Source: Gnetum montanum
Lineage: Eukaryota > Streptophyta > Gnetopsida > Gnetales > Gnetaceae
Length of the DNA stretch: 42,819 nucleotides
Direction: 5' to 3'
Assembly: GCA_015680685.1 (NCBI GenBank)
Contig: MNCI01033529.1
Location: 277,236 to 320,054, forward strand
Part shown: piece by piece, positions 10,425 to 21,288 of the stretch
How the letters are laid out: each line of letters opens with the position of its first letter
Numbering within the stretch: position 1 is the first letter of the stretch
Notes under the pieces: generated by a model
Databases searched by the model: none
Seen by the model: the letters and a program-made list of their open reading frames with translations, nothing else
What the model was told of the DNA's origin: nothing
Program-made: the position numbers and the translations under genes

Positions 10425-10790
10425 TCACATCAGTTGTTAAGTAAAAATTCAATTACAAGGTAGGTAACCTAAAATTTGAATGAACACATATCATGATATA
10501 AGATCGACAACCATATACACTAGAAGGAATAACAAAATCACTAGAAGAACAAAATTAGGTGTCTTAGTTGCATTAACATAACTAGAAGTAGATGTAACAA
10601 ATAGATGTTTGCCATCTTTCAACTTTGCATTTTGAGAATTGATAGTAAATTTAGTATTGATAGAAGCAACATAAATTTTAGCATTGATTAAAGAAGTTAT
10701 AAGTAATTTGGAATTTCCCATAGGGGGATTTTGAAGAAATTAGATTTACTAGAGGAAAAGTAAAGAGAGAAAAATTAAATCCACCAAAGA
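10425..10790 (-). repeat. Dispersed repeat with short ORF, shared with intron 4
   Basis: This stretch aligns by eye with 34120-34450. Shared blocks include the region around ATGATATAAGATCGACAACC, the ACATAAATTTT-GCATTG segment, and TAATTTGGAATTTCCCAT against TAATTTTGAATTCTCCAT. On the minus strand both start an ORF with M-(G/E)-NSKLL. Here it is 76 codons (10721-10491) with a hydrophobic C-terminus (VLLVILLFLLVYMVV). In the other copy the repeat lies just upstream of a DUF4283 relic. I do not recognise the protein; a retrotransposon leader ORF is likely. Confidence 0.5.
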
Positions 10791-11515
10791 AACATTAAAA
10801 ACTGATTCATTGAAGGTTTTTTAAAACAAGATTTAGCCCTAAGATATATAATCAAATTAAAACTTTATAGAGTGTATCAAACCTTAATTGGAACTTTGTA
10901 ACTTAGTATTGCCCACCATAAACTAAACCATAATATTGAAATTTCCACATGTAAGAATCTTACCACTACGCAAACTTACTAGCTACAAAATTAGTATTAT
11001 AAATTATGGTATGATAACTAAAACTAAAACTAAGATTTTATTGCGTTCATTTAATATAGAGAAGTTACATGTAGTGATTTCTATTTAAGGGAACAAAAGC
11101 ATCCCCATGATGGCATAGTTTCAACACGGAAAATATTGCTAGCAACAGTGCTTGGGAGTTGATTAAATGGGTCAGATCTTTTCGACTATTTGATCGTTTG
11201 TTAAATTTCTTGGTCCTAAGACTGCCTGGTGGGACAGTTTTAAAAATATGTGTTATCTAAAATGCACGTTACAAGGTCTATTCTTTTAACAGGACGTTAA
11301 AGTCTTTCCTCTGCGTTATTGCGTATTTGTGTTTTCTTTTAACCACAAAATACAATCTGGACCAGGATGTTCTACGACCGGGCCACATATAACAGCTCTT
11401 CATATTCGCCCTGTTTGATTATCGGGGCTTGATTTCCGTATAGAAGAGCTCGATGTGTTGAAATCGTGGTAAAATAGCAGTGTTGGTAGCATGCAAAAAC
11501 ATTCAAAATAGTAAA
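10791..11515 (+). promoter_or_regulatory. Probable promoter and 5' UTR region of AAR2
   Basis: This is the non-repetitive stretch between the last upstream repeat and the AAR2 start codon. No recognised transposon sequence lies in it. A TATA-like ATATAA occurs near 11387, about 130 nt before the ATG, but the transcription start cannot be placed by eye. If this is the promoter, the LTR retrotransposon at 3522-10282 lies only about 1.2 kb upstream of the coding start, in opposite orientation. Confidence 0.35.
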
Positions 11516-11632
11516 ATGGCCTTGTACGAGGTAAACGTCGACCCAGACAAGGCTCTGGAACTCGTCAAGCACGGTGCTTCTTTGCTAATCCTGGACGTTC
11601 CTCCCGCCACTTCGCTTGGCATCGACACCCAA
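11516..11632 (+). CDS. AAR2: AAR2 exon 1 (residues 1-39)
   Basis: The ATG at 11516 is the first ATG in this frame and has a good plant context (AAA before, G at +4). The translation contains VDPDKALELVKHGASLLILD and then VPPATSLGIDTQ, the conserved start of AAR2: helix, then the L-x-L-D-V-P strand and GID turn. The exon ends after CAA at 11632 with donor GTGCGC, in phase 0. A GC-rich exon in AT-rich surroundings is typical of a conserved host gene. Open frame beyond the donor is intron read-through. Confidence 0.9.
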
Positions 11633-12262
11633 GTGCGCATGCTGTCATTTTCCAAATTGTTTTGCTTTGTTTTTAAAAATTCTACGTAAAAGATGAAACC
11701 ATGCCATCCTCCCCACAAAATTGGCAAGGATATAGATTTTCAAATGAAATGTGGACTAAACATTAATTTCTAGGTAATTCGTTCGATAGAACCAAAAAAC
11801 GTGACAAGGTAGATTTAGGATTCTTCTGCAAAGCGAAAACTGTGCAGGGACGGCAGAAAAACCTAGTGTCGAAATGACTTAAGGAAAGTAAAATACATGT
11901 TAGTTCTCTTATTTTATAATATATCATTTTTTGTCGATGGATGTAATAAAATCTTCGGTTTCAATTTCAATTTCATAATAATAATTTAGTTGTGAATTTA
12001 TTGTGTTTTCAGCATGTGGTTTTGGTTGCTAACCAAATTGCTATTGTCAAATGTCAAATATGGAAGTTAGTTTCGATGAGCAACGTGCATTGCTAATATG
12101 ATAGAACAGTTATTTTGCGTTTTTATGTTTACTCAAATGTTGAAGACTAAAGTTTTACAATGCTGGTTAATTAATTTGTCCTAGTTTCCCAGGTTACTGT
12201 TAAGGTCCTTTCCTAATTTGCATCGAACAAAGTTCTAATCTATTTACTTAACCGGCTTTCAG

Positions 12263-12345
12263 ATGTTTGCAGTTGGTCCCCAGTTCAAAGGAATTAAAAT
12301 GATTCCACCGGGCCCTCATTTCGTTTATTATAACGCAACAAACAG
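12263..12345 (+). CDS. AAR2: AAR2 exon 2 (residues 40-66 plus split codon)
   Basis: After acceptor CTTTCAG the exon reads M-FAVGPQFKGIKMIPPGPHF-VYYNATN. This is the hallmark of AAR2: human AAR2 has the same GPKFRGVKMIPPG core. It ends with two bases (AG) of a codon, donor GTTATA, so the intron is phase 2. The exon is too short to stand out as an ORF and was found by its motif. Confidence 0.92.
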
Positions 12346-12509
12346 GTTATATATTAAAACCACTATTTCTCTGAAGCGTGCTTAATGTTTCAATATAAGG
12401 TGTCTTTGGTTAATTTTATTATTGTATTTCATGTTTTCCTTTTTGTAGATTTGGCTGACATTTTATAATGACAATGGTATCTTTCTTCACATCAATAACC
12501 TGCATTAAT

Positions 12510-13680
12510 TTGAAAGCAATCACAATAAGCTCACAGCGTTTGCAAATAGTGATGCTGATGAGGATTATGGCAATTTTAGTCATTCAAGAGGGAATGCAAT
12601 ACACAGTCAGAAGAGATACCATGACATCTACGTTGTAAAATTGATTTTCGTTTTACTAATTTGGTGTTTTTAGTAGTTTATATCCTTGTCTCGTAATAAT
12701 CATAACTATTCCATACTGCTTCCAGTTTGCTCTTCCTCTGGCTCGTCATTTCATTGACTCTGTATAAGAACAGGTGCTGTTCAAACAGTTAATCAGCAAT
12801 CTCATACCTAGCAAAGTATGGCACATCTTTTGGAAAATCAATTGGTGCTAATTTTATCTGTTCTAATTTATCACTCTTATTCCAAAATCATTAAATAGTT
12901 GAGGCTTTAAAAAGAAAAAATCTTCTTACAGTATATTTAGAGATTTTATGCCTCCAGTTTATTTTTTCATGTGACGTTGTACAACTTGGATTTAGGATTC
13001 TTTCTATTGTAAAAGCAATAATCACAATATGCTCAAAGTACCATTGCTGATGAGAATTATTGCAATAGTAGCTTTTCAAGAGTGGATACGATAGACAGTC
13101 AGAAGAGAAAACACAATATCTATGTTGTAAAAGTGACCTTTAGTACACATAAGATTCTTAGATAACTTCCAAATAAGCCCCATAAATTTGGAATGCAAGA
13201 AGTAGAGTGTGATATAACAAAATCCTTTTTGAACAATTGGTGGGAAAACATTTTCCCTATTTTTAATTCTTTTGTAGGATGTTTCTGCAATCTTTATTCT
13301 CTTAATTTTAGTGAATTAATGCTTTTATTTGTTTATATCTTGTCTTGCAATCATTTATTACTTTTTATATTTTTACCTATCCTATAAAGCTTCCAGTTTG
13401 CTCTTCGACTGGCTTGTTATGTCATCGACTTGGCATTAATAAGACCAAGCTGCTTTTCAAACAATTAGCCAGCAACAATGTACCTATCAAAGTGTGCTGT
13501 CTTTTGGAGGATCAATTGTAGGTGATTTGACCTGTTCTAGCTGATCATTCTTATTCCAAATCATTAGAGCATTGAAGTGTTAAAAAACCAGTTCTGCAGT
13601 ATGTTTATAGATTTTTCGTCTCTATTTTTACCATGATCTTGGATTTAGGGTTCTTTCTATTGTAAACACAGTATTCCGCT
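12510..13680. repeat. Imperfect tandem duplication in AAR2 intron 2
   Basis: Two, and in part three, diverged copies of the same sequence follow each other. GCAAT-CACAATA...GACAGTCAGAAGAG blocks lie at about 12516-12640 and 13015-13130. GCTTCCAGTTTGCTCTTC begins at 12718 and 13389, followed by a shared TTCTTATTCCAAA-TCATTA stretch. GGATTTAG...TTCTTTCTATTGTA begins a further copy at about 13639. The second copy carries about 170 extra bases near 13145-13320. There is no coding content. Confidence 0.7.
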
Positions 13681-13689
13681 GTGTATTCT

Positions 13690-14990
13690 TCCATCTCCTT
13701 TTCCTTTTCCGTATTTCTTAAATTAGTTATGAGAAAGGGCTTGATGTTGACCATTTCTTTACTTTTCAATTGTTCAACTTTAACCTTTTCTTGTGGAAGG
13801 GATCTAATAATTGCTGAAATGTATATTACCTCTTTTTTCCCCAATACTGGAAATTCCAATGATTTATATTGGTTCTTCAAGCTATTTGTTATGGTAGTGT
13901 GTTGTTTGATCATATCTTATTGGACAATTTTGAAAATGAATCTGAATCAAACAGTTAACTCACAAAGGACTTCAGACCCTCAATGTTCTGTGATAATTTG
14001 CAAAACAACATTATATCTTAGCATAACTTATTCAAGTTGAAATTGTGGCCTGTAAGATGCAAGTCATCACTCTTAAGAAATTACCTACACCTCATTGTTT
14101 ATGGGTAACTTATAAGGACCTCATGCTTCCAGCTATGGTAAAAGTGTAATCTGATAGTGGGGCAAGGTAGAAATTGACTTAGTGAAAGATCTTGGTTTCT
14201 TTGCTTTTTTGATTTGTAAATCTTTGAATTTCGGAAATAGGCTCCTTTGTTTGCTCCCGGTGCTGTGACTGTTTGACCAATTTCTTAGACATATACTGCA
14301 GTTCGACTGTTTTCGTGGAGAATATTATCTGTGGCTATAGCTGTTCTACAAATTAGCCTGTCCTCGGTTATTAATTCCTTTCAGTTCTATATTTTCATGT
14401 CAAGAGCCACTTTGAAACTCTGCAACTGAGCTGAAGATTTTGAGATATTCTCTTGTTACTCCACTTGTTATTTCCTTTAGCATTTCCCAATTTTGAGAGC
14501 ATGAAGCTCCTCTAAAACAAAGAGTGAAATGTGATCCCTAATATTCACTATTGTTAAAAGCTTAATAGGTTAATGGACATGTAATAGATAAAATAAGTAA
14601 AGAAATTTATACATTTTCTGATGGGTAGTTGTTGACATCAATTGTCATTCAGTTTCTTGCAAACAGCAAACTTTTGATGTTCATCATCTTAATCTACAAA
14701 AAACTGCAATCTCACTAGGCTAAAACACAAGACTTCAAATGGATTATGATTTAAAATTCACATAGTTTCCCTGTTAAATTGTGATAACAACTTGATCTCA
14801 TGGTTATCCTTTTGTTCATGCAATAATGGCAGTACTAAGGGTTCTATACTCATGTCATATTAACATATTCATTGAGAACAATATTGCCAAATAGTTAAAA
14901 AATGTAACTCTCAGAGCATGCACTCCCAAGATGAATTCTTTGAAAGTTATTTCAGACCTTGTGTAAACTAGGTTATACAAGTTGGAGTGC
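13690..14990. other. Intron 2 sequence without recognised features
   Basis: AT-rich, with no repeat, coding or RNA signal that I can identify. The ORFs at 13605-13913 and 13681-14040 overlap on opposite strands and have no family resemblance. Confidence 0.4.
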
Positions 14991-15009
14991 ATGTTATGGT
15001 GAGGGGCCC

Positions 15010-16076
15010 AACGCCTCTTCCTGCCATGCTTCTTGGCTCTCTAGGTTTGTGGCGTGCTGTTTCCTTGCCTTTTCTTTAATCTCCTTCTCTTCAGCATTTT
15101 CCTTAGGCATGGGGTTTGACACGATAGTCTTTCTGCCCCTTCCCTTAGGTACTACCCCTCATGCCACTGGTTGCTTTGGGCATTGCCTTCCAATGTGTCC
15201 TGATTTCATGCAGTATCTACACTCATTTGGAAAATTCCCATAAATCACCATCTACTTTAAACTTCCATGAGTGCCATCTAGCCATATATGTGAAGGCAGC
15301 TTGGTGTCCATGGAAATACACACACAGAGTCGGGCATTAATGAGGCACGCATTAATGAGGCACGGCTTAGTGGCCATGGGGTTGTCCAATGCAATAAGGT
15401 TTCCAAATAGTTTTCCAATGAACAAGAAAACTTCCCTGCCCTATAAATCATAGGAAACCCTAGGAGGCAGATCCAAATGGGGAAATATCGAGTCACCCAG
15501 CATTGCTCATTCTTTTGCAATGACATTCCAGGAGCCCACTTCTCCAGAAACAAAAGTTGTTCTTCAAATGGCCATAGCCCCTCAGCTAGGATTACGTTCA
15601 TGGCCTACTTTGTGTTGAATAAAAAGTGTGTTGTTTCCTTTCATGGGCATTATCCTAAGGGCATACTTGGGCTAGAGCAAGGGCGTACTTGGGCCAGAAC
15701 TTGTGCACCCACTGTGTCATATATTCTAGTCAAGGAACCTAACTCGAGAAAAAACCTACAAGATTGTGAGCATACCTATGAACCTACCTTTGGGATGGTG
15801 ATACAAAACACATCATCTTCCTCTGTTGCCTCTAGATTTGAGCTAGCTTGCGGCATTGCTTCTTCCTCCAAGAGCTTCTTAGTTTGTTGGCTTTGTGCTA
15901 CTGGGCTCCTAGTGAAGACTTTTGCAAAGGACCATTTGAGGGTATTTGCAACCCTAGATCCTCCAATCTTAAAACCTTGTGCTTGCTGTTTTGGCTTATT
16001 TGCTTCTTCAATCTATGTCCTTCCGCTCCTTCATTCCCTTTCTAACCCCATCTCATCTGCCACCCTTCCCCTCTAG
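15010..16076 (-). pseudogene. L1-type LINE ORF1 relic (DUF4283 plus zinc knuckle)
   Basis: On the minus strand an N-terminal linker (about 16076-15620) is followed by a DUF4283-like nucleic-acid-binding domain at 15601-15278: ILAEGLWPFEEQLLFLEKW, then PIWICLLGFPMIY. Next comes a CCHC knuckle, CRYCMKSGHIGRQC, near 15180-15222. This is the plant L1 ORF1 layout; the protein packages LINE RNA. Stops and small frameshifts make it dead. The plus-strand ORFs at 14959-16076 are shadows. It lies antisense within AAR2 intron 2; no ORF2 accompanies it. Confidence 0.75.
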
Positions 16077-16159
16077 ACAACCTTGATGCTCCTGATCTCC
16101 TTTGGTCTCCACTCCACCTCCACCTCCACCAGCCTCAGTTCGTGCTCATTTATAGAACT

Positions 16160-16600
16160 CTTCCCTTCACCTAATGAGGCAACCATCATGTTTGGATGTC
16201 TTTCTTTATGCTTGCAAGCCAAGCATGTTTAGGTTTACCTCTTTATTATTTTCTCTTGGCTTTAATAAAGTACCCTTAATTTTTTCATCTATGGCATTAC
16301 TCCTAAACTTCCCTTTATAAGAGACTTGTTGCTTTGATCTTTCCTAGTCACACCAAACATCCATCTTAGCATACCACATGTATGCGTTGAGTCTAATACT
16401 TTTTGATAGGCCAACATTTTGTACTATAAAGGATTGCAGGTCTAATAACATTACTGTAGTACTTTTTCCTTCAACCTAGTAAGAATTCTTCTATCACAAA
16501 GCACACCACTAGCTTCTTGTCATTTCATTCATCTTGCTTCAATTCTGTTTATGACTATCTATAAGAAATGGTAGGTGTTTGCAGCTGGCTGCCCACTTGA
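16160..16600 (-). mobile_element. RTE-type LINE 3' fragment in intron 2
   Basis: This 0.4-kb piece resembles the 3' coding part of the RTE element at 19590-19930. Shared blocks include ATTCTT-TATCACA followed by AGCACACC or AACACCGC-TAGC, and the TTGCxTCAATTxTxTTTxTxACTATCT region. It is minus strand, truncated on both sides and full of stops. Confidence 0.55.
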
Positions 16601-17148
16601 TGCCAACCCTCCTCCTTTTTCCAATGAGGATTTTTATTAAATTTACTAAATAGTTTGTCTACAATTTAATATTTTATTGTAATAAATTTAAAGATATATG
16701 TTTGATTAATTTTTGTGATTGTTGAAGATAAAATGGAAATCACAAATTGAGAAAATTTTACCTGTGCATGTTTCATTTTTGGATTTATTAGAACTGGAAT
16801 GTTATAAGAGGGCTAGTGCTTTATGCACACAAAGCAAGTTACAAAAATTGCATGCTTCTTTTAAGTATTCCTAACTAGTAATAAATAAGAAATTTTTAAG
16901 TGAAAATCAACCAGTGCTATGTATTAACAAAGCTGATGCAAAAGATGGACCTTTACGCCCAGCAAAACCATGCAAAAGGCCAGGCAATAAATAAAATGTT
17001 GATTGTGAAGACAAGAAAAAAAATAAAATAAATTGAAAGAGCTGCTAATATTTATGTTTAATAATATTTGATGATTTGGAATAAATTCTTGCAGATCATA
17101 TTTGTCACTGATGCCTATTGGTTTTCCCTTTTCTGGGTGATGTATCAG
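16600..17148. other. End of AAR2 intron 2, no recognised features
   Basis: AT-rich sequence leading to the exon 3 acceptor; no coding or repeat signal seen. Confidence 0.4.
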
Positions 17149-17206
17149 AGATGGTAGTGAGTCTTCACCAGTTATTGGGTTCTTCACTTTTCCAGAACCA
17201 AAAGAG
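17149..17206 (+). CDS. AAR2: AAR2 exon 3
   Basis: The exon begins after GTATCAG. Its first base completes AGA (Arg) with exon 2. It then reads DGSESSPVIGFFTFPEPKE and stops at donor GTGGAT, in phase 0. The SPxxGFF block is a conserved AAR2 segment that follows the HFxYY strand. The antisense ORF over this exon (16924-17187) is a shadow. Confidence 0.88.
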
Positions 17207-18105
17207 GTGGATTGTATTTCATATTTTATATTGAATCACTGTTACTTTAATAAAACAATAATAAGCTCAAAATGTATAATGGTTGCTACGTTATTACCTT
17301 TTTAAAAGTTGAGGCTCTCATTGTCAATTTTATTAGATTTTGTTATTTTATCTTGCAAACTGTGAATTTCAAAATTTCATTCATTGTTTGTTGAAGAGTA
17401 TTATAATTCAACATCCTTGTAATCATGGTGCCTTTATCCTAAAAATATGGGCTAATCCATTAATTTTGCTGAAGAATCTGATGATGATTTTCTATGGCTG
17501 ACTGTCTACATGATGCCATAGCCTGAATGTATAGCTTTATCATGTGTGTAAGTGGTACATGTATTGGCACAGGCCCATTCGGATTGGAAATGTGACTTGC
17601 ACAATCATAAGTCTCATGCTTTAATCAAGTAAACTGGATCTAATTACACCATTATAATTCAACATAACCTATTGAATTTAAAAGAGAGGCCTAAACATTA
17701 CCTATTGTAATGGGGTCAACATAACCTCTTTATTATAACGTTCAGTAAAAAAGAGAATGGCTTGAAAGGATTAAGCAAAACAACGTTCAATGAAACTATC
17801 CATTTTTCACGTTCCTTTTGTATAAACGATGGTAGTTTCTGCCAGATTTACAGGAATTGATTAAGGCATGCACGAGAACTTTTATATAGAATTTCATGTT
17901 TTATAATGATACGTAGTTTTAGGTTTGATTATTTAATTAACTTATTACATTTAAGGTTTGAATATTTGTATTATATCACTTAATAGTTTTGGTAAAAGCT
18001 TTGTTATAATAATTTTCTAGTTTTAGTATGAACATAATTGTATTTGAAAGTTTTTATCAAATTTCTATTTTATATTTTAAATGGATACTTGGATCTCTGT
18101 GTCAG

Positions 18106-18168
18106 GTAGTTGTTAGGAAATGGAATCTCAAGGAAGAACGCCTCGGCAAATTGACAGATAGTAGTGAG
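18106..18168 (+). CDS. AAR2: AAR2 exon 4
   Basis: After acceptor GTGTCAG it reads VVVRKWNLKEERLGKLTDSS and a final E, then donor GTCATT (phase 0). The VxxRKW-x-x-x-EE pattern is the AAR2 strand after the GFF segment. The codons join cleanly to exon 3 on the left and exon 5 on the right. Confidence 0.88.
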
Positions 18169-18419
18169 GTCATTTCTTATTGAATAGTTGTCTTTTGGAA
18201 TTGTAATAATTATTTTCTGTGTGTGATGCCACCATCCATTGTTGTAATCTATATACAGTGATCTTTAGGTTAGATTGCTTGTATTCTAAATGTTTTATTC
18301 ATTTCAAAAGTTACCTTCTGATTTTATTTCACCTTATGTTAATTCTGGGGAGGACTAATTGTATAGATGATATTGATTTTGTAGCTATTCCTAGATTAAA
18401 TTGTTCAACAATGGGTTAA

Positions 18420-19330
18420 ACATCAATCCAGTGTATCCATGAAGGGTTGAATATGCTTTGGTACGAGGGATCCTGTTGTTTTTCTTTGCATTAATTGTTA
18501 AAAGATCTAATTCTACGTCAATGGTGGTATTGGAGTGGTTTCAGTTTTGTTGATTTAGGTTGTTGAGCATTTGAGATTTTGTGCAAGAAGGCATTCAGTT
18601 AGGATATATGGTTGAAACCCTCAGATGTAGAAGCATTTTTAGGTTTGTCTCTTTTTCTCTCTCTCTATGAATTGTACTTAAGTTTTTGGAGAAACCTTCA
18701 AGGCTTCCAAGAAGAGCAAGGCAATACTACAATAAAATGTTGTTTGATGATTTGAACAAACTGAAGGAAGCTATATGCATGATGGTCCAAGTTAGGAAGA
18801 TCCAGGTTGCGAGAGGAAAATTGTTTTCCCATGAAGATGTCCAAGTCATGCTTGTGAGGCTTCAAGTTAGGATGGAGTCAATTCTTTGTTAACTACTAGT
18901 TCTAGGGTATCAACTACTGACACTAGATTTGTGATAGAAGGCAATTTGTGGAACAGGTGTAGTATGGCAGTGTTCTCTTTTTTGGAGGACAAATTGACTA
19001 AGGTAGCAGCTACTTGGTTTGTTAAGCCGTGTCAAGATTGTGCAATCATAGCTTACATATTATTTCTTTGCAAAATGTTTTGAATCATACTAGATTCATG
19101 ATCAGTTGCAATTGAGTTCTCAAGGATTAGAAACAATAATTAATATTCCAGTCAACAGTTAGTTGAGATGTATTGGATAATGGTTAGTTTTGCAGAAAAA
19201 AGGAAGAAAGAAAAAATAAATTTTAAAAGATATAATGACTAGTTTTAGGAAAAGTAAAACTATTATATAAAAAACAGCAATTATAAATAAAAAAGATGAA
19301 GGGTCAATCAAAAGAACTGATTCTGTTTAT
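18420..19330. other. Intron 4 start with unrecognised ORF and dispersed repeat piece
   Basis: Positions about 18447-18510 resemble 30231-30300 (GGGTTGAATAT-CT, TACGAGGGATCCTGTTGTTTT against TACAAGGGAATTGGTTGTTTT), so a dispersed repeat lies here. A plus-strand open frame at 18695-18892 encodes a basic, helix-prone peptide (LPRRARQYYNKMLFDDLNKL, then a Val/Gln/Arg-rich stretch). It has no ATG at its start and no family I recognise. A (TC)n tract lies at 18651-18666. Near 19066-19093 there is an inverted copy of the ATGATTCAAAA motif found at 24939. Confidence 0.45.
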
Positions 19331-19364
19331 TGTCTCCAATTTTTAAGAAATCCATTGCAATTGA

Positions 19365-19376
19365 TGTTGAATCTAG
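19365..19376. repeat. Target-site duplication of the RTE element, left copy
   Basis: TGTTGAATCTAG here is identical to 24926-24937. A related uninterrupted site (TGTTGAATCTTG followed by TATGATTCAAAATG) occurs at 29150-29175 and shows how the locus looked before insertion. Confidence 0.85.
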
Positions 19377-19479
19377 TTGTTGTCATTGTCGTCGTTGTCA
19401 TCATCATCATAGCCTTGTCCCAACAAAATTGGGGTTGGCTACATGAGTTCTTTTTTGCCATTCACCTCTATGAAGAGCT

Positions 19480-21278
19480 AAATCTCTGTTTATTTATAGT
19501 TTCTTTACATGATCTTCAATTGTTTTTTCCCATGTTTTTTTTGGACTTCTTTTTAGTGGCTTTCTTGGAACAATGATGTAGCAACCTTTGTTTATAGGCT
19601 TATCGTTTGATCTCCTTTGCACATGTCCAAACCATCTAAGTTACCATTATTGTAGCTTATTTGAAATAGAAGCCACTCCAAGTCTTCCTCTAGTGTTTGT
19701 ATTATGTAGTTTATGTAACATTCAACATCCATTGAAGCATTCACATTTCTATCACATTAATTTGTTGTTCATGCTTTTTCTTGGTACTGCCCAACATTCA
19801 ACACCATGTAAGATAGTAGACCTAATTGTTGTCTTGTAAAATTTCCTCTTTCATTTTATTTGTATTCTTTTATCACAGAACACCGCTAGCCTGTCTCCAT
19901 TTTGACTATCTTGCCTCAATTTTATTTCTTATATCTTTATCAATTTCACCATCTGATTGGAGGATTGATTTGGGGTAGCAAAACTATTTGCTGTGAGGGA
20001 CTTTTTTTGCCTTGAATTGTGACTTTTATTTCACCATTGTTTATGCAGTTATTAAAATTGTATTCCATATATTCTATCTTACTTTTGCTAATTTTAAAAC
20101 TTTTTTAGAGTATGTCTCCACTTTGCCATTCTAGAAGCAATATTTTCTCGAGTTGTATTTGCCAACACAATATCATCTACAAATAGCATATACCAAGGGA
20201 TTTCATCTTCTATGTCGTTTGTTAATTCATCCATAATAATGACAAATAAGTATGGGCTAAGTGCAGACCCTTATTGTAGGCCTACTATGATTGGAAAGTT
20301 AGATGTTGTTTCATAAGTTGTTCTAATTTTAGTGGTAGCTCCTTCATACATGTCTTGAATCACTTTAATATATTTATCAAGGATGTTTTTTCCTCTGTAA
20401 GGCCCACCAAATAATATCTCTAGACACTTTATTATATGCTTTTTTCAAGTCAATGAAGATCATATGTAGATTTTTTCTATGTTTTTTGAATTTCTCCATC
20501 AATTGTCATATCAAGAAAATAGCCTCTATGGTACCTTGGCATATATTCAAATTGATTTTTTAATATTGTTGATTCAAGTTTGAGATGTTGCTCTATGACT
20601 CTCTCCCAAAGCTTCATAGTGTAGCTCATTTGCTTTATCTCTCTCCAGTTTGCATAATTTTGTTTGTCTCCTTTATTTTTGTAAATAGGAACAACAAAGC
20701 TTTTTCTCCTGGCATTTCTCCATTCTTCAAAATTTTGTTAAATAATTGTGTCAACCAAGAAACTCTTGTATCTCCCAATGTTTTCTAAGTTTCTATAGGA
20801 ATGTTATTTGGTCCAATAACTTTTCCATTTTTTATCTTTGATAAGGCTATCTTCACCTTAGAGAAGAAAAGTTCATTAACCAAACCAAAATTTGGTTGTT
20901 CTTGGATGTCGTCTTTAGGGAATTCTTCATTTATTAAGTCTTGGAAATAATTTTTCCACCTATTGAAAATTTCGTTGTCTTTTACCAAAGTTCTTTCATC
21001 TGCTTCCTTGATGCATTTGACATTATCAATGTTCTTACATTTCTTGTTTATGGTTTTTGCCAATAGATAAATAGATTTATCTCCTTCCTTTGTTCTTAAT
21101 TTCTTATAAAAGCTATCCAATGCCTTATGTTGGCTTTGGCTATTGCTATGATTGCCTCCTTCTTTGCCATTTTGTATATCAACTTGTTTTCTTGGCTAGT
21201 GCTTTGTTTCCATTACGTAAAACATTTTTTCTTGTTTTGGATAGCATATTGCACTTCATCACTTGACCACCATGTCTC
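19480..21278 (-). pseudogene. RTE reverse transcriptase and C-terminal region
   Basis: In protein order (right to left) the region shows ETWWSSDEVQYAI and NKKKCF. These are followed by FYKKLRTKEGDKSIYLLAK, CIKEADERTLVKDNEI and WKNYFQDLINEEFP. The palm start KIALSKIKNGKVIGPNNIP comes next, and after a gap ALSPYLFVIIMDEL and LFVDDIVLA (FVDD from the complement of 20172-20183). The C-terminal part to 19480 is heavily mutated. The enzyme would copy LINE RNA at the nicked target. Stop codons, including one directly before ALSPYLF, show it is inactive. Confidence 0.85.
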
Positions 21279-21288
21279 CTTTGGGATG
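21278..21288. repeat. Target-site duplication of L1 copy A, left
   Basis: CCTTTGGGATG plus the following T-run equals 23805-23815 plus its T-run. Both stand at the point where the RTE coding sequence is interrupted. Confidence 0.85.

Noticed and set aside
11480-11515. Longer AAR2 start from 11480
   Set aside because: That codon is GTG; the first ATG in frame is at 11516 and matches the family N-terminus.
13605-14040. Overlapping plus and minus ORFs of 119 and 102 codons
   Set aside because: AT-rich intron sequence, biased composition, no family resemblance and no splice context.
15477-16076. Plus-strand 199-codon ORF, the longest on that strand in the region
   Set aside because: The minus strand carries DUF4283 and a zinc knuckle of an L1 ORF1; the plus frame has no recognisable domain.
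16924-17187. Minus-strand 87-codon ORF
   Set aside because: It is the antisense shadow of AAR2 exon 3; the plus-strand reading matches the conserved SPxxGFF block and splice sites.
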